The notes below the pieces were generated by a model that saw nothing but the letters and a program-made list of their open reading frames with translations, was not told where the DNA came from and searched no databases. This document shows positions 39,538-47,888 of a stretch of 64,000 nucleotides of DNA, piece by piece. The stretch is from the NCBI GenBank assembly GCA_017437125.1, contig JAFSBV010000010.1, positions 47,671 to 111,670 of the forward strand, in the 5' to 3' direction. The translations under genes were made by a program, and so were the position numbers. Positions within the stretch are counted from its first letter, which is position 1; each line of letters starts with the position of its first letter. The stretch comes from Bacteroidales bacterium (GTDB lineage Bacteria > Bacteroidota > Bacteroidia > Bacteroidales > UBA932).

Positions 39538-39573
39538 AATCAGCCGACAAGTGATGTCACTTGCCGGCTGATT
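39538..39573. terminator. Bidirectional terminator between the acyltransferase and mscS
   Basis: A 17-bp stem (AATCAGCCGACAAGTGA with TCACTTGCCGGCTGATT, one mismatch) with a 2-nt centre, followed by CTTTT on the plus strand. It can end both convergent units. Confidence 0.8.
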
Positions 39574-39589
39574 CTTTTCATATCTGCTG

Positions 39590-40507
39590 TCAGTCCTGAT
39601 GAACATGAACATCCATCTGAGGGAACGGGAATTTGATTCCGTTCTTTGGAAGTTCATTGTAGATCTTTTCATTGATTTCAAAGTTGACGTCCCAATAGTC
39701 GGCAGCATGTACCCAACCGCGCATCACGAACTTGATGCAGCTGTCAGACAGAGTACTCAGGGCAACAAAAGGATCTGCAGGTGCTCCCTTGGCTGAATTG
39801 AGGATTCTTATATCGCTCTTGAGAATATCCATGAGCACCTTCTTTGTGTCGTCGATTGATGTACCGTATTCAACGTTGACTGTCCAGTCGAGCCTGCGCA
39901 ACTGATTCTGAGAGAAGTTGTTGACTGTTCCGTTTGACAAAGCTCCGTTCGGAATGATGATGCTGCGGTTGTCAACGGTTGTCAGCTTTGTACTTACAAT
40001 ATTCACTTCCGATACAGTACCTTCGTATCCCTGGGCCTGAATATAGTCTCCAGCCTTGAAAGGTTTGAAGGCTATGATCATGATTCCTCCGGCGAAATTC
40101 TGTACAGTGCCGTTAAGTGCCATACCTATAGCCATTCCACCACCTGCAAGCAATGCTGCAATTGATGTGGTGTCAATGCCTACAGCTCCGATGGTTATGA
40201 TGATGAGAATCACTGTAAGCGCTATGCTGATGATGCTCTGCACGAATGATGCTATGGCAGCGTCTGTCTTTTTCCTTTCGAATATTCTTCCTACTACGCC
40301 TTTTATCTTTCTTATAGCCCATGCACCGATGAGGTATATGGCAAGAGCGGCAAGAACCTTGAGGCCGAAAGCAACAGCCTTGTCAAGAAGTTCCGAAACA
40401 AGAACCGTTACAGGTGTTGTGGAAAGCTTCTCTGCAACCACAGCGAGCTCTTCCTGAATATTCAGTGAATCTATGGGTTGTGTCTGGAGTAAACTAAAGT
40501 CTATCAT
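39590..40507 (-). CDS. Mechanosensitive ion channel, MscS family
   Basis: 305 residues with three membrane segments, then the pore-lining helix GGGMAIGMALNGTVQNFAGGIMI and the cytoplasmic domain (FKPFKAGDYIQAQGYEGTV, SIIIPNGALSNGTVNNFSQN). It opens on hypo-osmotic shock. It is the last gene of the leftward run with the Hdr-like complex, 14 nt after the cysteate-synthase-like gene, and ends before the shared terminator. Confidence 0.93.
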   Translation of the reverse strand: MIDFSLLQTQPIDSLNIQEELAVVAEKLSTTPVTVLVSELLDKAVAFGLKVLAALAIYLIGAWAIRKIKGVVGRIFERKKTDAAIASFVQSIISIALTVILIIITIGAVGIDTTSIAALLAGGGMAIGMALNGTVQNFAGGIMIIAFKPFKAGDYIQAQGYEGTVSEVNIVSTKLTTVDNRSIIIPNGALSNGTVNNFSQNQLRRLDWTVNVEYGTSIDDTKKVLMDILKSDIRILNSAKGAPADPFVALSTLSDSCIKFVMRGWVHAADYWDVNFEINEKIYNELPKNGIKFPFPQMDVHVHQD

Positions 40508-40521
40508 ATTCTTATCTTATG

Positions 40522-41811
40522 TTATTTAAACAGATTCTCCACCATCGGAATTATCACTTCCTCAGGCTGTTCAGGATCAATTACAAGGTGAGGCTTGGCA
40601 TAGAAGATTTCTCCTTCTGATTTTGCACGCTCTTCACCGGCACCTGTAATGTTCAGCATGATCACGTCTTCCTTCTTTATGGCACCTGCATTGACAGCAT
40701 ATGCCAGAGAAGCGACGGCTACTGCTGCTGCATTGTGGATGTCGATTCCTTCAAGTTCAAGGAATTTTTCCTGCCATGCGTGAAGTTCTTCGTTGGTGGC
40801 TTTGAAAATATCTCCACCGGCATCTTCAAGTGCGTCAAACAAGCCTCCTGAGATAGGATATGGCGGTTTTCTGTTTGAAAGAACCTTTGCGTCAATGATT
40901 GCGGCAGCCTTTCGTGCCTCCTCCGGAGTCATAGGTACAAGTGATCTTGAGTGTATCTTCCAAGAGTCATACATGATCGTGAAAGGATCGTTCTGAGACG
41001 GATATAGCTTCATCTTATGTGTTCCATATCTTCCGTCCTCGATAAGTCGGAGATTGTTCTCCCATGCGGCGATTGTTCCTGTTCCGCTTCCGATAGCCTG
41101 GAAATATGCATCAGGAATCCTTCCGATCACTTCAACAGCAGAAAGCAATGTCGTACCCATTCCGTCACGTCTGGCAACATTCTTTGCACCTCCCTCGACC
41201 ATGAATATTCCGCTTTTGCAAGCTATGTCTGAAAGGGCTATGGCGTCGAAATAGTCAGACCCCTTCGGTGAGGCGATTATCTTTACACAGTCATTCAGCG
41301 GCTTCTTGAACCAGAGTGCGCTTATATTGTCTTCAGGAATGGAGAGAAGCAGGGGAATGTTGTTGTCTGAGCACACCTTGGCAAAAGCACGTGCGGTATT
41401 TCCTGCAGAAGCTACTACAAGTACCTTTTCATTGTCTTCTGGAAGCCTTGCACATACAGAATATGCTTCCGTCTCCTTGAATGAACAGGTCTCCATGCGG
41501 GCTCCTTTTTCAGGCCAGTAACCGGATACTGTTATGTAGAGATTCTCAAGTCCAAGCTCTGCAGCAAGCTTTTCCGATTTATATGTTACCGGTGCGCATG
41601 ATCCGGCTAATGTCCTTTTGATCGGAAGCCAGTCTGCATACCTGTAGAATCCGTCAAGATCGGTACGTGGATTATACTCCTTCGATTCATAAACTGCCCT
41701 GACAAGGCTCGGTACAGGTGATTCCGGGTCTGCGAGTGTCCAACCTGCGTCGTCAAGAATCCTTCCGTCGGCGCAATTCATCAATTTGTAATCTGTCGGT
41801 TTGAATGTCAT
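40522..41811 (-). CDS. Cysteate-synthase-like PLP enzyme of the threonine synthase family
   Basis: 429 residues, fold type II. The PLP-binding lysine is Lys112 in CSFKETEAYSV, the substrate/phosphate loop is VVASAGNTARAFA (residues 132-144), and the PLP-phosphate Gly-rich loop is GSGTGTIAAWE. The wording FKETEA, ASAGNTARAF and EGGAKNVARRDGMGTT departs from standard ThrC (FKDRG, ASTGNTS) and matches, from memory, proteins called cysteate synthase, which turns O-phosphoserine plus sulfite into cysteate for sulfonolipids or coenzyme M. A threonine-synthase role is not excluded. It lies 12 nt after the HdrD-like gene. Confidence 0.7.
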   Translation of the reverse strand: MTFKPTDYKLMNCADGRILDDAGWTLADPESPVPSLVRAVYESKEYNPRTDLDGFYRYADWLPIKRTLAGSCAPVTYKSEKLAAELGLENLYITVSGYWPEKGARMETCSFKETEAYSVCARLPEDNEKVLVVASAGNTARAFAKVCSDNNIPLLLSIPEDNISALWFKKPLNDCVKIIASPKGSDYFDAIALSDIACKSGIFMVEGGAKNVARRDGMGTTLLSAVEVIGRIPDAYFQAIGSGTGTIAAWENNLRLIEDGRYGTHKMKLYPSQNDPFTIMYDSWKIHSRSLVPMTPEEARKAAAIIDAKVLSNRKPPYPISGGLFDALEDAGGDIFKATNEELHAWQEKFLELEGIDIHNAAAVAVASLAYAVNAGAIKKEDVIMLNITGAGEERAKSEGEIFYAKPHLVIDPEQPEEVIIPMVENLFK

Positions 41812-41823
41812 GGTTTATGGTTT

Positions 41824-43683
41824 TTAACGATTTTTTCTTCTTGTTGCTTCGTCAATGATCTCGGCAATGTCCTTTACGGGTCTGTCTGAATACCTGTTGA
41901 ACGTGCTTCTGCATAGTGGACATGCAGTCGCAATTACGTCCGGTGAAGCTACGGTAAGGTTGTTCAGTGCATTTTCAGTAAGGGCCTTGCGTCTTTCAAA
42001 ACTGAGGGTAAGGCTTCCAAGGCTTCCTCCGCAGCATATGCTTTCCTTGCCGTTCTTGTCAGCCTCGACCAGAACGCCTGCCCTGCCAATCACTCTCCGG
42101 GGTTCTTCATATACTCCGCAACCTCTTCCCAGTTCGCATGGATCATGATATACGAATCTCGTGTCACTGCCTTTGATTGAGAGTCTGCCTTCATTGATAA
42201 GCCTGTCGAAGAACTCGGTGTGATGAATGACCTCGATTCCTTCAAGGTGGTATTTCTCCTTGAATATCTTATAGCATATCGGGCAGCTCAGAAGGAGAGT
42301 GTCAGCTCCTGAAGCCTTGATGATGGCTGTGTTCTTTGCGACCATTTCCTCGGCCTGTTCCTTTCTACCGGCCATGAGCATAGGTCTTCCGCAGCAGATT
42401 CCTCCATCCTTGTCCATCATTTCGAACTTTATTCCGGCTTTCTGAAGGACGGACTGGGTTGATTTGCTGATGACGGGAGTTAAAGCCGTCATACAACCTG
42501 CAAAATATAGAACTTTCTGATTTTGAGTTGATGAAACATCGTTGTTAGTACTACTAACAAATTTGTTACACCGTTCAAGCAGCATGTTTTCGTCAATATT
42601 CGAGTAATCAGGCGAGAGATTGTACTTTCTGATGCTCCTTTGTGCTATCCTCATCCTGTCTCCTTCGACACCTACCGGACATAAGGCTGTACACTTTCCG
42701 CAGAGGAGACATTTGTCGCTGATCTCTTCGATCCTTTTTTCATTATATCTCTTGATCTGCCTGTTCAGATAAACAGTAGTATCCTTGATATTTGCCTTTA
42801 CAGCTCCCATAGGACATGCGTCGATGCAGACACCGCAGCTCGGGCATGAGTAAACCTGCAGCTTTGCGAATCCCTTTCTTGCATGGCGTACCTTGATTCC
42901 GGCATTCCTCATCGGTATGAGCAGAATCTCAGCAGGAATATGCATGTATCTGCTGAAAGGAAGGATACACATGAATATGCCGAGAGCGATGGAATATGCC
43001 CACCAAGTAGGAAGCATGTTCATATGGTCGCTCAGGAATGAATGCAGCACTCCGTTAAGGGATTTGGTCAGGAATGAGCCTCCGCTGATGTCTGCCGTAA
43101 AACCTTCGGCAAGCAGTCTCAAAGGGAATATGCTCCATAATGCATATAATCCTATAAGGTCAGTTATGCTGGCTCTTGTGGTACGTCTCATTCCGAAGAG
43201 GCGAGACCTGACTCTCTTGATGATCGCCAAGGTTATGCCACTCAAGATAACGAGCAGGAAAAAGTCCATGAGGAAAAAGAAGAATGAGCCCTTCATGGTG
43301 CTTTCGGTTACTGCTACGAAATATCTGAAGAAGATAGGATACCATATCTGATGGACACGCTCCGGAGTATAGAGGAATACTTCTATATGTCCTATCACGA
43401 TGATCATGAACCATCCGAAGGCTATGCTGGAGTGCATATATCCCAGAAGCTTGTTCCTTTTCCACAACTTCACATGAAAAAGGCAGTCACAGAACCAGTC
43501 CCTGATGTTCTTGAGCATTATCTTGGGATTGACCAGTGACATGAAGAATCTTTTTCTGTCCTCTTTTGGCAATTGCAGTATGACCCTGATGGCTCCGATG
43601 ATGCACCACGACAGAACGAAGATCATTCCAAGCATGAAGGGAAGCACGAAATTGTTATAGCCGGAAAGGTAAATTTCTCTCAT
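41824..43683 (-). CDS. Membrane-bound HdrE/HdrD-like fusion: cytochrome b plus iron-sulfur/CCG subunit
   Basis: 619 residues. Residues 1-260 form about five membrane helices with candidate heme b ligands His84, His99, His214 and His248, as in NarI/HdrE/DsrM. Two 4Fe-4S motifs follow: Cys280-Cys283-Cys286-Cys290 and Cys325-Cys328-Cys331-Cys335. The C-terminus has two complete CCG domains (Cys397, Cys430-431, Cys467, Cys470; then Cys516, Cys550-551, Cys588, Cys591), like HdrD and DsrK. It should pass electrons between quinone and a disulfide or thiol-type site on the cytoplasmic side. ATGA overlap with the upstream HdrC-like gene. Confidence 0.9.
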   Translation of the reverse strand: MREIYLSGYNNFVLPFMLGMIFVLSWCIIGAIRVILQLPKEDRKRFFMSLVNPKIMLKNIRDWFCDCLFHVKLWKRNKLLGYMHSSIAFGWFMIIVIGHIEVFLYTPERVHQIWYPIFFRYFVAVTESTMKGSFFFFLMDFFLLVILSGITLAIIKRVRSRLFGMRRTTRASITDLIGLYALWSIFPLRLLAEGFTADISGGSFLTKSLNGVLHSFLSDHMNMLPTWWAYSIALGIFMCILPFSRYMHIPAEILLIPMRNAGIKVRHARKGFAKLQVYSCPSCGVCIDACPMGAVKANIKDTTVYLNRQIKRYNEKRIEEISDKCLLCGKCTALCPVGVEGDRMRIAQRSIRKYNLSPDYSNIDENMLLERCNKFVSSTNNDVSSTQNQKVLYFAGCMTALTPVISKSTQSVLQKAGIKFEMMDKDGGICCGRPMLMAGRKEQAEEMVAKNTAIIKASGADTLLLSCPICYKIFKEKYHLEGIEVIHHTEFFDRLINEGRLSIKGSDTRFVYHDPCELGRGCGVYEEPRRVIGRAGVLVEADKNGKESICCGGSLGSLTLSFERRKALTENALNNLTVASPDVIATACPLCRSTFNRYSDRPVKDIAEIIDEATRRKNR

Positions 43684-44018
43684 CGTCTGTCCTCCTTTTC
43701 ATATATCCTGCATATCGTCAGCAATAGATGCCTGGTATTGATACCTCTCGGACAGACCATGGTACATTTTCCGCATAACATGCAGTTGTTCATTATCTTG
43801 AATGCCTCTTCCTCCTTGCCTCTCTGGAGGTACAGGAGAACCTTTCTGACGCTCATGCCTGAAAATTCGGCCGCAGGGCATGTCGCACTGCATGAACCAC
43901 ACGCCATGCAGCGCAGCGCATCAGGCTCAATGCGGCAGAGTTCGCTGAAACGATCCCTGCTGACATTGTCCAGATTTATTGCTGAACTGGGTGATATCCT
44001 GAAACCGAACATGCTCAT
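43680..44018 (-). CDS. HdrC-like small 4Fe-4S protein
   Basis: 112 residues with two ferredoxin-type motifs: Cys37-Cys40-Cys43-Cys47 and Cys79-Cys82-Cys85-Cys89 (CMACGSCSATCP and CMLCGKCTMVCP). Shorter than archaeal HdrC (about 180). It probably carries electrons between the HdrA-like flavoprotein and the membrane subunit. It overlaps both neighbours by 4 nt (ATGA), so the trio is translationally coupled. ATG 44012 is an alternative start. Confidence 0.9.
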   Translation of the reverse strand: MSMFGFRISPSSAINLDNVSRDRFSELCRIEPDALRCMACGSCSATCPAAEFSGMSVRKVLLYLQRGKEEEAFKIMNNCMLCGKCTMVCPRGINTRHLLLTICRIYEKEDRR

Positions 44019-45037
44019 TTCTGCTGACCGATTATACGTGAATGGATTTCAAGGACAGCCGAGCGTGCTTCTGCAAGAGTCTCCGGTACGGTCTTGGGAC
44101 CTGTGCAGGCTCCTGCATAGTAAATGCCGTTTCTTGGAGATGAGGTTATATGCATGACGTTGTCGCTGCTTTTCAGGAAACCGTCCGAATCGATCGGAAG
44201 CGACAGCATCGATGCAGATCTGGTGCTGTCCGGATTGCATACCATGCCTGACATGAGCACAAGAAGGTTGAGAGTCACCTTTATCGGCTTTCCCAGCAAG
44301 GTGTCTTCCGCCTTGACTATTACGTTTCCGTCAATGTTCTCGCTTACTTCAGAAACCCTTCCACGTATGAAATGGATACCATGGTCTCTTTGAGCCTTTA
44401 TATAGAAATCCTCGAACTTCTTTCCGAAAAGACGGAGATCCATATAGAAGCAGTAGATCTCTGCATCAGGGAATTTTTCCTTCATTTCGATCGCCTGCTT
44501 TATGGCTGTAATGCAGCATACCTTTGAACATTGCGAGTTTCTGGCCTTTTCATCCCTTGATCCGACACAATGCACGAAACCGATGGACTTTATTTCTTTT
44601 CCGTTTATCCTGTCATCCTTGCCCGTGTTGAACCAGTGCTCAAGATCGGCATTTGTAATAACCTGATTGTAAATGCCATATCCGTATTCTTCCTTTTTCT
44701 GAGCTTCGAAAAGTCTGAAGCCCGTCGTAAAGAGAATATATCTGGAAATGATGGAAATACCGTTTGACAGCATTACGTTATAGTTGTCTTTCAGTCTGTT
44801 GATGAATGAGATTTCCGCATTGAGGAAGATGTTCGCATCCTTGCTGGAAGCAATAAGATCTGAAACGAGATCCTTGGCTGGAGTCATGTCCGGGAAGAGC
44901 CTGTTCCATTGTGCGACATGTCCGCCGAGCTGCCCGCTCTTTTCAACGATTATCGGAGTATATCCAAGCTTCAGAAGCTGTGATGCAGCTTCAAGACCGG
45001 CAATACCTCCACCGATTATTACTACTATCTCTTTCAT
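44015..45037 (-). CDS. HdrA-like FAD-binding iron-sulfur protein
   Basis: 340 residues from ATG 45037, 2 nt after the HdrB-like stop. It has GGGIAGLEAASQL (FAD Rossmann), GQLGGH, and the HdrA cluster motif with Cys157, Cys170, Cys174 and Cys175 (HCVGSR...QCSKVCC). It lacks the N-terminal extension and C-terminal ferredoxin domains of full-length HdrA (about 650 residues), so it is the catalytic core only; adjacent HdrC-like genes could supply these clusters. Electron bifurcation is possible but not shown. Confidence 0.9.
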   Translation of the reverse strand: MKEIVVIIGGGIAGLEAASQLLKLGYTPIIVEKSGQLGGHVAQWNRLFPDMTPAKDLVSDLIASSKDANIFLNAEISFINRLKDNYNVMLSNGISIISRYILFTTGFRLFEAQKKEEYGYGIYNQVITNADLEHWFNTGKDDRINGKEIKSIGFVHCVGSRDEKARNSQCSKVCCITAIKQAIEMKEKFPDAEIYCFYMDLRLFGKKFEDFYIKAQRDHGIHFIRGRVSEVSENIDGNVIVKAEDTLLGKPIKVTLNLLVLMSGMVCNPDSTRSASMLSLPIDSDGFLKSSDNVMHITSSPRNGIYYAGACTGPKTVPETLAEARSAVLEIHSRIIGQQK

Positions 45038-45039
45038 GA

Positions 45040-46110
45040 TCAAAAGCATTTCATGTTTGCGGGAAGGCCAGGTCTTAGGATGTCCTTCCGATTCAGACCC
45101 TTATATTTGTCTTCAGGGATATATTCAATCCCGATCTTGTCAAGAAGAGGCTCGACAGCAACCTGATGAAGCTGAAGTCCGAGATCCCATGGATCGTAAC
45201 CCAGCACCAGACCGGCTACTTCTTCATAAGTGAATACAGGTATTCCATAGCCGTTCTGGCCATATGTCTTTCCTTCCATTTCAGATATTACATATTGCCA
45301 GCGGTCGAGGAAATATGGACAGCCAGGACAGTTGGTGATAATCATATCAGGCTTGTAGGGCTCCATGGACTCGAATTTCTTATGAGTATTGGAAATCGAG
45401 TAGCCTCTGTTTGCCTTGACATGGTATTGCCTGAATCCATATCCGCAGCAATGACGACGTTCCGGATAGTCAATCACACTTCCACCCCAGGACTCGATCA
45501 TACCTGCAAGTACATACGGATATTCGGCTCCGCCTATACCCTTGGAAGGGAACATCTTGGAATAGTGGCAGCCTATATGCTCAACGACTCTCAACGGTTC
45601 TCCGGTTTCCTTGTTGACAAGTCTGAATTTCGCTTTTTCAGCGATTTCATTTCTGTATTTATAGATCAGGTCACTTGCATGGGCAAGATACTTCGGAATC
45701 TTGAACTCCTTGCGGCATGCCTTCCACAGCATTTCCCTGATTCTGGTCTCCAATTCCGGAAATTCATGCCATGTCTCCAGAATTTCGGTATAATTACCGA
45801 ACGAGGTGATGCAGGAAGCGACATAGTTCTCATATCCGGCTTCAGTCATCAGGGCAAACTGCCTTGCGACTATAGTCATGGCCGTTTCCTGAGGAATGGT
45901 GTCGCAGTGATATGCTATGCCGCCGCATGTAGTATGGTGCTCTGTTTCATAGAAATCCTTCTTCAGGACATCCCTGCATATCTCCATGAACATCTTTTCC
46001 GAACCTGGAAAGAAGTTCTGTCTGATACAGCTACGGACATAAAACCAGTGATCATCAGGAATCTCCTTCTGATAATCGCTCCATATTTTCTGTTTCCCTT
46101 GGTAAATCAT
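45040..46110 (-). CDS. HdrB-like CCG-domain protein with a degenerate first site
   Basis: 356 residues, two CCG domains. The second is complete: Cys181, Cys221-Cys222-Gly and Cys261-Cys264. In the first, Cys28, Cys62 and Cys100 remain, but the partner cysteines are Thr61 (TTCGG instead of CCG) and Ser103 (SCITS instead of CxxC). HdrB uses these two sites for noncubane 4Fe-4S clusters that cleave the heterodisulfide, so one cluster may be missing or altered. It is 17 nt downstream of the HdrC-like gene. The natural substrate is unknown. Confidence 0.88.
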   Translation of the reverse strand: MIYQGKQKIWSDYQKEIPDDHWFYVRSCIRQNFFPGSEKMFMEICRDVLKKDFYETEHHTTCGGIAYHCDTIPQETAMTIVARQFALMTEAGYENYVASCITSFGNYTEILETWHEFPELETRIREMLWKACRKEFKIPKYLAHASDLIYKYRNEIAEKAKFRLVNKETGEPLRVVEHIGCHYSKMFPSKGIGGAEYPYVLAGMIESWGGSVIDYPERRHCCGYGFRQYHVKANRGYSISNTHKKFESMEPYKPDMIITNCPGCPYFLDRWQYVISEMEGKTYGQNGYGIPVFTYEEVAGLVLGYDPWDLGLQLHQVAVEPLLDKIGIEYIPEDKYKGLNRKDILRPGLPANMKCF

Positions 46111-46126
46111 GCTGAATTCTTTTCTG

Positions 46127-46822
46127 CTATTCGTTGAAATGTCCGTCTGAGCAATGTTCGAAGGTGTATCTGTAATATTCTTCCATGCTCATGCCCATTT
46201 CTTCTGCCTTCTTGCGTGAAAAACTTTCTACCGTCTCCATCCTTTCCGTTCCGCCGGTGACATCAAAGATATTCTTCAGATCGTCCAGCGATTCCTGAGG
46301 AATCTTTCGCAATATGCCCGGACCGTTCCCTCTGAAGTTACCACCAAGTCTGGCATAGCTGTCTTCAAGATGCTCCGTATGCCATTTCCATACAGGACCG
46401 GACTCCACGTGGTCGTTCCAGCTGAATGAATCAGGATGAATGCAATAACCGTAATTGAGGATGTTTCCTGTCATTATCTTCGTAAGAGGGTAGAGCTGAC
46501 GACCCTTTTCTGACTCAGTGAAATATCCCAGTTTTGCAGACAGGTTTCTCAGGGCCATGATGACAAGGCCAGGGCCGTTCTTGCGTGGGCATCTTGTAAG
46601 GCAAGACATGCATTCACCACAATACCAGATGGTATCGCTTTTCAGCAGTTTTTCAATCTCTTCGTCATCACCCCTCTGAACTGTATCAACTATCTTGCGA
46701 GGATCATATCTGTAGAATTCTGCAGCAGGACAAATGGCTGTGCATGTACCGCAATTGATACATGTCTTGAGTCCTTCCCTTACGCGGTAGTCCTCCCGTA
46801 GCATATCATAAAGTTTTCCCAT
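46127..46822 (-). CDS. HdrC-like 4Fe-4S protein
   Basis: 231 residues from ATG 46822; an in-frame GTG at 46852 would overlap the upstream exchanger gene. It has two 4Fe-4S motifs, Cys21-Cys24-Cys27-Cys31 and Cys68-Cys71-Cys74-Cys78 (CINCGTCTAICP and CGECMSCLTRCP), then a longer C-terminal part with no further cluster. It is the first Hdr-like gene of the run. It probably links HdrB to the HdrA core. The gap to the exchanger stop is 5 nt. Confidence 0.88.
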   Translation of the reverse strand: MGKLYDMLREDYRVREGLKTCINCGTCTAICPAAEFYRYDPRKIVDTVQRGDDEEIEKLLKSDTIWYCGECMSCLTRCPRKNGPGLVIMALRNLSAKLGYFTESEKGRQLYPLTKIMTGNILNYGYCIHPDSFSWNDHVESGPVWKWHTEHLEDSYARLGGNFRGNGPGILRKIPQESLDDLKNIFDVTGGTERMETVESFSRKKAEEMGMSMEEYYRYTFEHCSDGHFNE

Positions 46823-46827
46823 TACAT

Positions 46828-47787
46828 TCAGATATTGGCTATAAGATACCACATATATCCGGCTTCCATCAGCAGAAGTACGGTTCCTTCAAATCTGTCA
46901 AGCTGTTTTTTCTTGAACATATATGCACTGGCAAGTATGAAGATGGCGCTGAGAAGGACTGCTCCGAGATCAACATATGTCATTCCGGAGAACGACAGAG
47001 GATGTATCAGGGATGCACCTCCCAGAATTAGAAGTATATTGGAAATGTTGGAACCCAATACATTTCCTAATGCAAGCTGTCCTCTTCCCTTGAGAGCGGC
47101 AACGACGCAAGTGGCAAGCTCTGGCATCGATGTTCCTGCAGCCATCACCGTAATAGCTATGAACTTGTCGGAAACTCCGAACATCTTTGCAAGTTCGGTG
47201 GCTGAATTCACGAACAGCCTTCCTCCGACAATAAGTCCGGCAAGTCCTATGATGATAAGCAATGCAGACATTCCTGTTGTGTATATCTTTATGCCTTCAC
47301 CGTCCTCTTCTGTATCTTCCTGATCAGATTTGAATGAAGTCCACAGATACCAGGCGAATACGGCGAGCAATATGGCACCGTCCAGACGGCAGAGCTGATC
47401 CTGTCCCTTACCGAAAATAGTGAAGTTCATGCCCAGGATAATCAGGAGCACGGTCACGATTATGTTCAAAGGTATGTCTCTCTTGAGGTTGCTCTTTGTA
47501 ATTGCCAAGGGAGAAATAAGGGCGGTTACACCCAGTATCATCATGGTGTTGAATATGTTGGAGCCGACAATGTTTCCGATTGCCATATCTGCTTTCCCCT
47601 GAAATGATGAAAGGAAGCTTACCACCATTTCAGGTGTGGACGTTCCGATACCTACAATTGTAAGGCCGATCACGAATTCGCTGATGCCGAATTTCTTTGC
47701 TATGCTTGATGAACCGTCAACAAGCCAGTTAGCACCCAGGAGAATCATGATAAGACCTCCTATCAGTATGAATATCTGCGCAGTCAT
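46828..47787 (-). CDS. Calcium/sodium antiporter, CaCA family
   Basis: 319 residues with about ten membrane segments in two inverted repeats. The alpha-repeat signatures are VGIGTSTPEMVVSFL...GNIVGSNIFN and MAAGTSMPELATCVV...GNVLGSNISN, with the conserved Glu in each. It exchanges Ca2+ for Na+ (or K+). It heads the leftward Hdr/cysteate/MscS unit, whose other genes have no obvious link to calcium. Confidence 0.92.
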   Translation of the reverse strand: MTAQIFILIGGLIMILLGANWLVDGSSSIAKKFGISEFVIGLTIVGIGTSTPEMVVSFLSSFQGKADMAIGNIVGSNIFNTMMILGVTALISPLAITKSNLKRDIPLNIIVTVLLIILGMNFTIFGKGQDQLCRLDGAILLAVFAWYLWTSFKSDQEDTEEDGEGIKIYTTGMSALLIIIGLAGLIVGGRLFVNSATELAKMFGVSDKFIAITVMAAGTSMPELATCVVAALKGRGQLALGNVLGSNISNILLILGGASLIHPLSFSGMTYVDLGAVLLSAIFILASAYMFKKKQLDRFEGTVLLLMEAGYMWYLIANI

Positions 47788-47852
47788 GATTTAATAGCTT
47801 ATTAAATTTACACTCAAGACAGCAAAGTTATTAAAAAATATCCTAAAAACAT

Positions 47853-47860
47853 TATATTTG
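47853..47860 (+). promoter_or_regulatory. -7 element (TATATTTG) of the NfeD gene
   Basis: TATATTTG fits TAnnTTTG 28 nt before ATG 47889; no clean -33 was seen. Confidence 0.4.
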
Positions 47861-47888
47861 TTGTCTGCATGACTTATTACATTACACC

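Noticed and set aside
45166-46137. 323-aa plus-strand ORF opposite the HdrB-like gene
   Set aside because: The opposite strand holds the CCG-domain protein with ordered cysteines; this frame shows no domain.
40522-46822. Methanogen-type CoM/CoB heterodisulfide reductase
   Set aside because: The host is bacterial and the HdrA is only a core without ferredoxin domains; no coenzyme M genes are visible, so the physiological disulfide must differ.
46823-46852. Upstream GTG start for the HdrC-like gene
   Set aside because: It would overlap the exchanger gene by 25 nt in another frame; ATG 46822 follows the stop with normal spacing and leads straight into the 4Fe-4S domain.
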